From the NCBI RefSeq assembly GCF_007859855.1, contig NZ_SJPK01000001.1, positions 1-64,000 of the forward strand: a DNA stretch of 64,000 nt, written 5' to 3'. Positions 1-8,223 of this stretch are shown one piece after another. A program made the translations under genes and the position numbers. Numbering within the stretch: position 1 is the first letter of the stretch; the number at the start of each line of letters is the position of its first letter. This stretch comes from Allorhodopirellula solitaria. Its GTDB lineage: Bacteria; Planctomycetota; Planctomycetia; Pirellulales; Pirellulaceae. The notes beneath the pieces were generated by a model, which saw only the letters and a list, made by a program, of their open reading frames with translations, had not been told where the DNA came from and ran no database searches.

Positions 1-64
1 GGGATTGAATTTCAGAATCTGCGATTGCTTGAGTGAGGCTTCCGACGATACCTTTGACATCCAT
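1..64 (-). CDS. Partial transposase-like ORF running off the left edge (5' end only)
   Basis: An ATG on the minus strand at 64-62 opens a frame that stays open to base 1; the first residues are MDVKGIVGSLTQAIADSEIQ. A purine-rich AGGAAAGGA ribosome-binding site lies about 6-14 bases upstream. The frame lies between the window edge and the break in a sulfatase gene, so I infer it is the N-terminus of an insertion-sequence transposase. The family cannot be named from about 21 residues. It could also be an unrelated small gene. Confidence 0.4.
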   Translation of the reverse strand, partial: MDVKGIVGSLTQAIADSEIQS

Positions 65-122
65 GAGGCTTCCTTTCCTGCGGTGTTAGTTTGAGCACCA
101 ACATTTTGCAGGAGGAAGCCTC
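65..122. repeat. Inverted repeat just upstream of the partial transposase ORF
   Basis: Left arm GAGGCTTCCT (65-74) plus CCTGC (77-81) pairs with GCAGG (108-112) plus AGGAAGCCTC (113-122). That is 15 base pairs with one 2-base bulge and a 26-base loop. It covers the leader and ribosome-binding site of the adjacent ORF. In an IS leader such a structure could limit translation of transposase from outside transcripts; this role is inference. Confidence 0.55.
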
Positions 123-148
123 TTTTCATGAATACCAATCTCGCCGGA

Positions 149-562
149 TCACAGGCGCACTACGCGGATCGCACCCCCCGCTTCCTGAAAGTAGGCTGGC
201 ATCGTCTTGAAATCACGACACATTGAAAAACGATGAGTCGCTAGGCCAATGTGTCCAGTCTGACGAGTATACAATCCGGTTAAAAACACGGCCCGCGACG
301 GACTGCACACCGAGTACGGCACATAGGCTCGTGCGTAGCGAACTCCTCCCGCTGCTAAACTATCCAGGTGGGGCGTGTGCACGCGACGTTCACCGTAGCA
401 CCCCAGGTGCTCGCTGTTGTCTTCCGAAACGATGAACAGAATGTTGGGGCGAGAATCTTGACGCTCGGCCGCGTTGAGAACATTGAAATTGATAGCGACG
501 AATCCTAACAACGCGGTCGCGACAAAGACTGGCAACCGTGTTATGCCCCAACGACAAATCAT
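149..562 (-). pseudogene. Sulfatase, N-terminal fragment disrupted at its 3' side
   Basis: Family S1 sulfatase fragment. From the chosen ATG at 562 the order is a signal peptide (residues about 8-31), the sulfatase opening NILFIVSEDNSEHLGCYG with metal-binding acidic residues (about 40-57), and the CSPSR motif (Cys86-Arg90) whose cysteine becomes formylglycine. The frame departs from the family after about residue 111 (around base 175) and stops at 149, where an intact enzyme would have some 350 more residues. The frame can be extended upstream to 796, but that part is translated MITE sequence (716-821), so I start at the signal peptide. Loss of the C-terminal domain should make it non-functional. 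Confidence 0.85.
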
Positions 563-715
563 TTCGAAAATCCATTGCAAGACAAAGATGGATAACGCAA
601 GCGAACGAGTGTGAACGCAATCTGATGCCATGCTATCAGATTGCGGGGTCATGCGATCGATGAAAGCCGTTCGCAGCGATTCGAGGCAAACAAAAATGAC
701 GCGAGGTCGGCTAAG

Positions 716-821
716 CAACACACGATGAATAAGTGTCGGTTTTTGTAGTGGACGCGGCGACGAGTCCTGCGGCTTTGGACTCGTCGCCGCGTCCACTACG
801 ACAGAAATTGATCGTGCGTTG
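716..821. mobile_element. Palindromic MITE, copy 1 (106 bp)
   Basis: Terminal inverted repeats CAACACACGAT (716-726) and ATCGTGCGTTG (811-821) are flanked by ctaag (711-715) and ccaag (822-826), an imperfect 5-bp target duplication. The centre is a perfect 23-bp stem (745-767 with 777-799) around a 9-base loop. It contains no gene. A second copy lies at 36431-36528 in the opposite orientation. It sits between the sialidase gene and the broken sulfatase; apart from it, 563-911 holds no feature I can support. Confidence 0.88.
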
Positions 822-911
822 CCAAGGCATTTAATCCCCCAACTTCAAAAACCGAAGAGCGTCGAGCGACTGCTTGCAGGCGGGCGATGGCTTGCTATTT
901 AACAACGCCGG

Positions 912-3900
912 TCATTCGTACTGCGTGGAGAATGGCGACGCAGGCAATCCCTTGCTGTTGACGAGGTTGACGGGAGGATCGAGATACGGCAACCAAGCGT
1001 AGCGGACATCCACGGGGTGTGCGACGCTCGAACTGGAGACAGAGATAGTACATCGGTCGATAGTTGTCGCGACTGCTGGATGAAAGACGCCGTCGTGGCC
1101 GCAGAGTTCGAAATACCGGAGAGTATCGCCATCGGAAGAACGCAGTTCTTTTCCAGCCTGCGTGAACGAGACGATCATCGAATCGTTTTCTCGCTGAGCT
1201 GTATCAAACAGCGGCCCCGAATAGGTCGCGTGCACGCCCGACGCGTAGGTTGTGCCCATCGCCCACCTCGCCAGACGCTCGCCCACCGGTTGCTTCAGTC
1301 TTGGATGGACATCGGTCCGATGCCCACTGTCGATCGTAATCGCCATGCCGACGTTTTCGATTTGGCGGAGAGCTCGGCGCTGTCCATCGCGAAAGAGCGG
1401 CCACTCGGGGCGATCGATCGCGGGCAGTTGCACGAATAGGAACGGGAAATCTCCCTGATTCCATTGACGGCGCCACGTGTTAACTAAGAGTGGAAACAAT
1501 AGCTCGTGCTGGCGAACCCGTTCGGGCGTTTCAGCGTTTGATTCACCCTGATACCAGACGACCCCTCGTATCGCGTAGGGGATTAGCGGTGCGATTCCAG
1601 CGGACCAGAGAAACCCTGGCTTGAAGGGGTGGTTAGGGCCGAATTGATCGCCAGGGACCGTCTCACCGGCCTGGATCGCCTCCTGGAGATTTTGCTGGCC
1701 TCGCATTGGGCAGAACTCGCCGAGCAACTCGCTACGGAGCCAGTTCCCAGCGACAATCCCCTTCAATCGAGCATCTTGCTCCATTGCTTCGCGAGGTATC
1801 CATGATTCCGCCGGAGAACCACCGACAGCCGGGCAAATCAAACCGACCGGCATATTCAGCTGGTCTTGAAGATACTGACCAAAATACCAAGCGACCGCGG
1901 AGAACTCGCGGGCCGCCTCGACCGACGCGACGCTCCACTGGCCGTCGACGAATGCGTCGGGTGCCAGTCGCGGAAGTTCGCCAGGCGAGTAGTTCTGTGG
2001 AAGTGCCCGCGGGCCGTCGGTCAGGTCGAGCAGACGTATGCTGTCGTTGCCGTGCCCGGCGAGTTCGGCCAATTCATTTTCTCCACTGGTCGACTGATCC
2101 AGGGGCCATTCCATGTTCGACTGACCGGCACATACCCAGACTTCTCCAATCAGCACGTCACTAAGAGAAAGCTGCTCATCACCGGACTGCACCGTCAGTA
2201 CGATAGGAGCAGACGATGCATTTCGAGGCGCAAAACAGACCTGCCACTCTCCATCGCCGCCTGCCGTCGTCGCGAGGGTGTCGCTGCCAAGCTTCACGGT
2301 GACGTTGCTGTTCGCCGCTGCCTTGCCCCATACCGGCAACGGTGCCTCCGCCTGCATCACCATGTGGCTGCCAAAAACTCGAGGAAGCTGCAGAGTTGCC
2401 GAATCAGGGTCCGTCGGCACGTCGGCGTCCGCGTGCTCCTCATCGCTGCCACTCGAACCTGCGAGAATGTCGCTCAGCGGAACGCGTTGGAATGTCATGT
2501 GGGCCTGACTGCCTTCGTACAAGATCCCGACGGTGTTCTCGTCGATCATGGACATGCATGAGTAACCAGCACCGTTTTCTTCATCAAGTAACAGTCGCTG
2601 CTGTTTCGGCCACGTCATTCCGCGGTCGGGTGATGCTTTGATCGTGATGTGATTCCGGCCACGCAGGCTATCGGGATTAGAGAACAGCAACCAACCACCA
2701 ATGTCCCTTCCAACTTCTCGGTCGGCATCAATCAGACTGGCCATGCACGTCTTCGGTTCGATCAAAGCAATCTCAGACGTCGGGTGCTGTTGCCACGTTT
2801 TCCCCATGTCTCGCGTTATCATCACAGCTCGAGCCGACTTCCGGTTGTATCGACAGTTCAGCATCAACACACCCGGTTCTAACTCAATAACCTGAGCCTC
2901 CGTGGTGTCATCCAGTGCCCCCGTGCCCGCTTGCCAAGTCGTTCCGTGGTCCTCGGAATAGATGATCGTTGAGTGCGGCAGTCGTTGCTGCTGAGGGGAG
3001 TCCTGGTACTGGGCGGCAAACACGATCGTCCCATCGCGCATCGTGATCCCCTTGCCTGGCCCCTGCAGGATAAAACTCCATTCAGGACGCTTGACCTGCT
3101 CGGTGATATTGATTGGCTTTGACCAGGTGACACCGTCGTCGTCACTGCGAACGAGCATCAACTGCCCGGTCTCCTCCGGTGCGAGCCCTGGTCCTGAGCC
3201 ATGCCATGCTCGATCGCCATGACTCCATGTCCCCGCGACCCAGACCGTGTTCGTGTTTCGGTCGACCAGCACCGCGGGGTCGCCAACGCCGTCGTACCTC
3301 CACTCGGGGTCGTCGCCCATGTTCAGAATGGCTTTCATTGGCTCCCATGTTCGACCGCCATCGGTCGAACGAGACATTCCAACGTCAATGTCTCCCGGAA
3401 GATCGCTGCCACGACGCCTCCGAATATCGTAGACGCCGATCAATGTGCCCTCGTTGGTCGTGGCCAGTCCCGGAATGCGGTAGGTATGCGCACCGTCGTC
3501 ACCCCGTTGTCGCAAGGCGACTCCCATCCGCTGTCTCGAAATGGGCGAATCGAGCTTGACGGTCTCCTTATTGGAAAACGTAACTTGTTCAACCGACGCG
3601 CCGACCTGCTGGTCGATGTCGGCGTCTGCTTTAAGTTGGCAACGAACCCAGACGATGTTCTCGCCTTCATTCAATTCCCGTGACACTCCGAGTTGCGTAG
3701 CGGCCGTCTCGGAGAGGCCCGCCGTAGCAACGGAGTCGCCGCCGGCGACCTGCAGTGATTCGATCTGTTCGATGCCTTCGATCCGAGCCCGCACTTCCGT
3801 GACGGAGATCGGGTTCAAGATCCCCGTCGTGTCAATCTTCAGCTTAGCGAGGGGGCTGGCTGGGGCACCGACAAGCACTGGCAGCGTGAACGGCACAGCC

Positions 3901-4496
3901 TCCACTCGAGTAATCTTCTGCTGCTCAGCCGCCGCGATGCGGATGTCATCGATCAAAATCCCGGTGTTCGGAGGACTGGCACACGTGATTCGCAGTTGCT
4001 CGATTTGATCGTCGTTGAGTGGTACGATGACCTGACTTAAGAAAGCTCGCCCGACACGCACCGTTGTGTCACCGTTGTGAATTTCTTCCCAGCCATCGCC
4101 GGAGTTCTTCTCGATGCGAAACTCGAAGGGTGGCCGAGACGTCCAGCGTTCCGCTCGAAACGAAAGAGCTCCAGACGAGTCCACTGCATCGTTGAGCTGG
4201 AGTGTAACAACAGTCTTCTGATCTCCCGTCAGACGCAGACATTGCCGGCCTGTGCTGGCATGCGTTGCATCGACGATGGCGACCCCTGCATCCGACGTCC
4301 AGGTACCAACGCCCGTTTCGAATTTCTCAAACTGCCCCGGTTTCGCATCTTCAAAACTGGTGGTCGCGGTCGAGACTGGACGCTCAACGGATTCACCCAA
4401 TGCCACGCCGATGGAGTTTCGACCGACCGGACTGATGATACAGAAGGCGATTCCCAGCAAACTTGCTGGGAACGAATATAAGGTCCTCATTGCCAT
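912..4496 (-). CDS. Secreted sialidase (GH33-type) fused to sialate O-acetylesterase
   Basis: A 1194-residue bifunctional enzyme predicted to remove sialic acids from glycans and strip their O-acetyl groups. A signal peptide (1-34) is followed by a beta-rich carbohydrate-binding-like region (about 45-170), then a six-bladed sialidase starting at the arginine motif YRIPGLAT (about 335) with Asp boxes such as STDGGRTW, SDDDGVTW, SEDHGTTW and SPDRGMTW. The second half is a SASA esterase: GQSNMEW (about 790, serine block), WYQGESN (about 980) and DVHPRL (about 1060, catalytic Asp/His). Coupling these activities makes sense because O-acetylation blocks sialidases. It is followed downstream by the MITE and the broken sulfatase. 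Substrate specificity is inferred. Confidence 0.9.
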   Translation of the reverse strand: MAMRTLYSFPASLLGIAFCIISPVGRNSIGVALGESVERPVSTATTSFEDAKPGQFEKFETGVGTWTSDAGVAIVDATHASTGRQCLRLTGDQKTVVTLQLNDAVDSSGALSFRAERWTSRPPFEFRIEKNSGDGWEEIHNGDTTVRVGRAFLSQVIVPLNDDQIEQLRITCASPPNTGILIDDIRIAAAEQQKITRVEAVPFTLPVLVGAPASPLAKLKIDTTGILNPISVTEVRARIEGIEQIESLQVAGGDSVATAGLSETAATQLGVSRELNEGENIVWVRCQLKADADIDQQVGASVEQVTFSNKETVKLDSPISRQRMGVALRQRGDDGAHTYRIPGLATTNEGTLIGVYDIRRRRGSDLPGDIDVGMSRSTDGGRTWEPMKAILNMGDDPEWRYDGVGDPAVLVDRNTNTVWVAGTWSHGDRAWHGSGPGLAPEETGQLMLVRSDDDGVTWSKPINITEQVKRPEWSFILQGPGKGITMRDGTIVFAAQYQDSPQQQRLPHSTIIYSEDHGTTWQAGTGALDDTTEAQVIELEPGVLMLNCRYNRKSARAVMITRDMGKTWQQHPTSEIALIEPKTCMASLIDADREVGRDIGGWLLFSNPDSLRGRNHITIKASPDRGMTWPKQQRLLLDEENGAGYSCMSMIDENTVGILYEGSQAHMTFQRVPLSDILAGSSGSDEEHADADVPTDPDSATLQLPRVFGSHMVMQAEAPLPVWGKAAANSNVTVKLGSDTLATTAGGDGEWQVCFAPRNASSAPIVLTVQSGDEQLSLSDVLIGEVWVCAGQSNMEWPLDQSTSGENELAELAGHGNDSIRLLDLTDGPRALPQNYSPGELPRLAPDAFVDGQWSVASVEAAREFSAVAWYFGQYLQDQLNMPVGLICPAVGGSPAESWIPREAMEQDARLKGIVAGNWLRSELLGEFCPMRGQQNLQEAIQAGETVPGDQFGPNHPFKPGFLWSAGIAPLIPYAIRGVVWYQGESNAETPERVRQHELLFPLLVNTWRRQWNQGDFPFLFVQLPAIDRPEWPLFRDGQRRALRQIENVGMAITIDSGHRTDVHPRLKQPVGERLARWAMGTTYASGVHATYSGPLFDTAQRENDSMIVSFTQAGKELRSSDGDTLRYFELCGHDGVFHPAVATTIDRCTISVSSSSVAHPVDVRYAWLPYLDPPVNLVNSKGLPASPFSTQYE

Positions 4497-4853
4497 GGCT
4501 TTCTAAAACGAGTGCAACTATTTGTTGTTTTGCGAATGACCTCACGCACCGGAATCACACTCGCGCCGATTGCCTCTGGATGTGTTCAGTTACGTTTTGG
4601 GGTGGCGACACCAGCCACCAAGAATGGCGAGGTTCGGTAGCAAGACTGTCCACGAGCTACGGCACCATTCAAGAGCGAGCACTCACGTCCTCGCCAAATT
4701 GCCGGCGCCCGTAGCAGTCGACACGATCGGTTCAGGTTGGAACGCGATCAACGCGCCCCTGTTATAACACCATGCCTGACGGCGTCCAACGCGACACTGA
4801 GAAACACGCAGCGATGCATCCCAATTCGTCGTCCAGACCGTTCCTCGCGTACG
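4497..4853. other. Intergenic region without a recognisable gene
   Basis: 357 bases between the start of the sialidase fusion and the end of the DinB-like gene. It should hold the sialidase promoter, which I cannot place. A small hairpin is visible, GGTGGC (4601-4606) with GCCACC (4614-4619). An open frame on the plus strand crosses it but shows no protein family until the inositol-phosphatase start at 5490. Confidence 0.5.
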
Positions 4854-5369
4854 CTACGCAGGGCCCATTCCCGCGGCGCGACGCCACGCGCTGAGTTGCC
4901 CCATGTGCAACATCACGTGACCGCCCAGATAGAAGGCATGCATGGATCCAATCGTTGCGAACTTTTCTCGCATCCGTTCATTGGGATTCTCTTCAGCGAA
5001 CAGCGCATCGTCGCTCGCTTTGACAGCTTCAATCGCAGCCTGCTGGGCAGCGAAAAACTTATCTGTGATCTCTTCCATCGCGGGGTACACGGTCGCGTCG
5101 GGGTCGTCCACACAAGCCACCGATGCCGCAAACAATGCTTCGTACTGGCTCGTCGGGGCGACCGCGCTGGCATCCCCACCCAACTCGGCTACCACGCGAC
5201 TCGGGTAGAGGCTGAGGTGCCCGAGAATGAATGCCGGATGATTGGACTGGATGACTTGTCCATTGACTTCTGCAAAGCGACCGAACTGCGAGCTGGGAAT
5301 CCCCTTGAGCAGTTTCTTGCAATTGACCACACCCAACGCTGCCGAATCTGCGATCATCGAACCAATCAT
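4854..5369 (-). CDS. DinB-family four-helix-bundle protein
   Basis: 171 residues, the usual length for DinB/YfiT-like metal-binding bundles. It has a histidine in NHPAFILGHL (about residue 44) and the C-terminal pair in HAFYLGGHVMLHMGQL (about 145-160), which together form the typical three-histidine metal site. Family members include thiol-dependent transferases and detoxification proteins; nothing here identifies the substrate. It is divergent from the inositol-phosphatase gene, with 120 bases between the starts, so the two may share a control region. Confidence 0.75.
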   Translation of the reverse strand: MIGSMIADSAALGVVNCKKLLKGIPSSQFGRFAEVNGQVIQSNHPAFILGHLSLYPSRVVAELGGDASAVAPTSQYEALFAASVACVDDPDATVYPAMEEITDKFFAAQQAAIEAVKASDDALFAEENPNERMREKFATIGSMHAFYLGGHVMLHMGQLSAWRRAAGMGPA

Positions 5370-5489
5370 CTTGTCGTTCCTACCAAAGAAGAGTTGTTAA
5401 ATTCAGATATTGAGGCAAGTGAACCACAAAATTGCGATATCATCAATCACGGGCAGGAAAGCAGCTGGAAACCTGATAAGCTCTCACCC

Positions 5490-6314
5490 ATGACCGAATT
5501 CCAAGACGAGATGAAGACCGCCGCAGAGGCGGCTCGCGTGGGCGGCGAATGCCTACGCCAATATTTCCACCGGGGTGTCGAGATTCGTGACAAATCCGTG
5601 ACAGGCGGCAAGTCCTACGATCTCGTCAGTGATGCCGACATTGAGAGTGAGCGGCTGATCGCCGAGGTTTTACATACCGCTTTCCCCGCCCACGCGATCC
5701 TCGGCGAGGAGTCACTGCAACAAGGCGATGCCGATGCGGACCATCTCTGGATCATCGACCCGCTCGATGGCACCAACAACTTTGCCCACCGGATCGAGCA
5801 CTTTGCTGTCTCGGTAGGTTATTACGAACACGGGCGGGCGGTCGTGGGCGCGGTCTACCAACCGCTTCACGATGACCTCTACACCGCAGTCCGAGGCCAG
5901 GGTGCGTTTCGAAATGGTCAGCGCGTCCATGCCAGTACCACGGATCGGCTCGGACAAGCCATGATCGGTTGTGGCTTCTACTATGATCGCGGTGCGATGA
6001 TGCGATCGACCCTGGCTGCGATCGATGAATGCTTCTCCCACGACATCCACGGCATACGTCGCTTCGGGACCGCGTCGCTCGATCTGTGCATGGTCGGCTG
6101 CGGACAACTCGATGCGTTCTTTGAATACAATCTCTCTGCATGGGACTTCGCCGCCGCAGCGTTGTTCGTCGAGGAAGCGGGCGGCCAGGTGACCGACGCC
6201 TGCGGCAATGAACTGCCCATCGGCAGCACCAGCGTTGTCGCCAGCAACGGGCGACTCCATGAACAAGTGGTCGGGATCACAACCCGGCACCTGCCAGACC
6301 CCCACCCCACTTAG
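5490..6314 (+). CDS. Inositol monophosphatase family phosphatase
   Basis: 274 residues from the ATG at 5490, the normal length of the Mg-dependent FIG/IMPase superfamily. Visible motifs are GEESLQ (first metal glutamate), IIDPLDGTNNF (motif A, metal aspartates) and WDFAAAALFVEEAGG (motif B). The reaction is hydrolysis of a phosphate monoester such as inositol-1-phosphate, a nucleotide 3'-phosphate or histidinol phosphate; the sequence alone does not separate these. The open frame extends upstream to 4737, but that part has no domain and overlaps the DinB gene, so the start is placed just before the conserved N-terminal helix. Confidence 0.88.
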   Translation: MTEFQDEMKTAAEAARVGGECLRQYFHRGVEIRDKSVTGGKSYDLVSDADIESERLIAEVLHTAFPAHAILGEESLQQGDADADHLWIIDPLDGTNNFAHRIEHFAVSVGYYEHGRAVVGAVYQPLHDDLYTAVRGQGAFRNGQRVHASTTDRLGQAMIGCGFYYDRGAMMRSTLAAIDECFSHDIHGIRRFGTASLDLCMVGCGQLDAFFEYNLSAWDFAAAALFVEEAGGQVTDACGNELPIGSTSVVASNGRLHEQVVGITTRHLPDPHPT

Positions 6315-6327
6315 AGCCCACCTGGTA

Positions 6328-8223
6328 TCACCGAACGATCCGCTTCATCCAATCACGCAATCTATCCTCATCGGGCGGTCCGATCGGATCACCGTTTCGA
6401 TCAATCTTGCCATGCGGCTGGATCGTATTGTCGAGTAACGAGAACTCCACGCGAGTCCCCCATCCGTCCCGTGACCGTCTTTCAGCAGGTGGCAATAAAA
6501 CCAGATTGCGACCGACCAAGTTAGAGATCGAAAAGATACGAGAGCGCAGCGTTTCCTCGGTCGCCGCGCCCAAATCTACGCCATCGAATTGATCCGGCAT
6601 CGAAACGTCGATCCCAGCAATGGCCAGCAGCGTCGGAAGTATATCCGCGTGCATGGTACGTGCATGGATCGGTCGCGAGGGAACTCCCGGCCCGGTAACC
6701 ATGGCTGCGGTCTGTGTCTGCGCATGTGATAGTTTCGTACCGTGACCGACGGTACCATCATCGAGAAAAGACTCTCCATGATCGCCAACCAACACGACAA
6801 CCGCCTCCTCGTGGAATAGGCCCGCCAGCTCTGCGTCGAGCGTGCGGGCGGCATTGCGGTAGCGATTCCAAACGCTCTCACGCCACGACTCTGGAAAAGG
6901 GATCGGGTAGTCGGCTGACGCCGAAGGCTGGTCCATCGCCTGGGCATCGTCGACCGCAAAGGGCATATGCGTGCTGTAGAGAAACAAGATGGCGAGACGC
7001 GGCGAAGCGAGCGGTCGCAGATCACGATTGCGGAGGAACCTTTTCACCCTCGCAATCGATCGCCGATCGGACTCCAGCCAATCCATGGGCTCGATCTCAT
7101 ACCGGTCGAACTGCTCCGGAGATAGAAACGCGTCCATCTGAAATGCCCGCCAATCATCGTGCCCAGCGAAGAAGCCGAGTTCATATCCGGCTTGCCGAAA
7201 GAGCCGATTCAGAGCTGGGGCGAAGCGCACTTGCGATCGATAGAACCAGATCGATTCCAGTCCGCTAACCAAGGAAAACATCCCCAGACTCGTGGCATTT
7301 CCCCCCGAGAAATGCTGTTTCAACCACCACCCTGATTGCGCTGCAGCGAATGTGTGAGGCATGACGTCCGGCGCAAGCATTTCGCTGCGGAGGGATTCGC
7401 ACACAACAATTAGGATATCCGGCCGCGCATCAGGCGGGCCATCTGAGTCCGTCTCTACAACCACGTTCATCCGCATCTGCTGAATCCGACCGCTGACCTG
7501 CCCAGCAAATCGGTTGCGGTCAAACGTAAACGGTTCGACCGGCTTGACGATGGACCGATCGTGATCAATTCCGCCAGCCGACGCAGCCATCGGCGCGCCA
7601 CTCCAAGGGACTGCGTAAAACGGATGACGGGTCGCATGGGCTTGCTGGACTGCCATCCGTTCGATCGGGTCGAAGGTCAGCCAACGCACCGCGCCGCATG
7701 CTGCGATCACGAGCAGGCCCCATGATATCGCGTGGCACACACGGTTCACTTGCTCATTTCGAACAGCCAACCGTCCGCAGTGCTTTGACAATACCAACCC
7801 GATACCCACATAACCGCCAATAGCCAACAGCGGCACCAACATGCCCCACGAGAAGAACGCCATCAGTCTCGGCAAGTGGTTTCGGGCCAATTCAGCGAAG
7901 TCTGCCGAGAAGAAATGCATCCCACTGCTGCGGAAAACCACCACATCCACCGCGAATCCTATCGGCACCCCTACAAACAAATATGGGCCGTACTTCGCAG
8001 CGACAGCCGGGCGTCGAACAGACCAAGCCACAGCAATTGACAGCGGAACGAACTGCAGCAATACGCACTGCGCCCCAATCCACACCATCTCACCGAGACC
8101 TAGCGATGAGAGTGGCGCCCCCAGCGGATGCAGCACCACCAAAACAAACATCCCCACGCACCAGCAACACCATTGAACCCATAGAGAGCGGCGGAACCTG
8201 ATAGAGTCCGCAGGGAGCGTCAT
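6328..8223 (-). CDS. Membrane-anchored sulfatase/LTA-synthase-like protein (YejM/PbgA type)
   Basis: 631 residues: about five transmembrane helices in the first 200, a periplasmic linker, then an alkaline-phosphatase-superfamily domain. The latter shows ILIVVCESLRSE (metal acid), GGNATSLGMFSLVSGL with a threonine at the nucleophile position, STHMPF, and VGDHGESF for the second metal site. The family includes lipoteichoic acid synthases, phosphoethanolamine transferases and the cardiolipin-related YejM. Transfer of a phospholipid head group is likely but unproven. The start overlaps the stop of the upstream permease gene by ATGA, which fixes it and implies translational coupling. Confidence 0.82.
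   Translation of the reverse strand: MTLPADSIRFRRSLWVQWCCWCVGMFVLVVLHPLGAPLSSLGLGEMVWIGAQCVLLQFVPLSIAVAWSVRRPAVAAKYGPYLFVGVPIGFAVDVVVFRSSGMHFFSADFAELARNHLPRLMAFFSWGMLVPLLAIGGYVGIGLVLSKHCGRLAVRNEQVNRVCHAISWGLLVIAACGAVRWLTFDPIERMAVQQAHATRHPFYAVPWSGAPMAASAGGIDHDRSIVKPVEPFTFDRNRFAGQVSGRIQQMRMNVVVETDSDGPPDARPDILIVVCESLRSEMLAPDVMPHTFAAAQSGWWLKQHFSGGNATSLGMFSLVSGLESIWFYRSQVRFAPALNRLFRQAGYELGFFAGHDDWRAFQMDAFLSPEQFDRYEIEPMDWLESDRRSIARVKRFLRNRDLRPLASPRLAILFLYSTHMPFAVDDAQAMDQPSASADYPIPFPESWRESVWNRYRNAARTLDAELAGLFHEEAVVVLVGDHGESFLDDGTVGHGTKLSHAQTQTAAMVTGPGVPSRPIHARTMHADILPTLLAIAGIDVSMPDQFDGVDLGAATEETLRSRIFSISNLVGRNLVLLPPAERRSRDGWGTRVEFSLLDNTIQPHGKIDRNGDPIGPPDEDRLRDWMKRIVR

Noticed and set aside
563-796. 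N-terminal extension of the sulfatase fragment
   Set aside because: It is largely translated MITE and atypical sequence; the signal peptide starts at 562.
4737-5489. Long plus-strand open frame before the inositol-phosphatase domain
   Set aside because: No domain, overlaps the DinB-like gene antisense, and the family starts at 5490; the extension is treated as non-coding.
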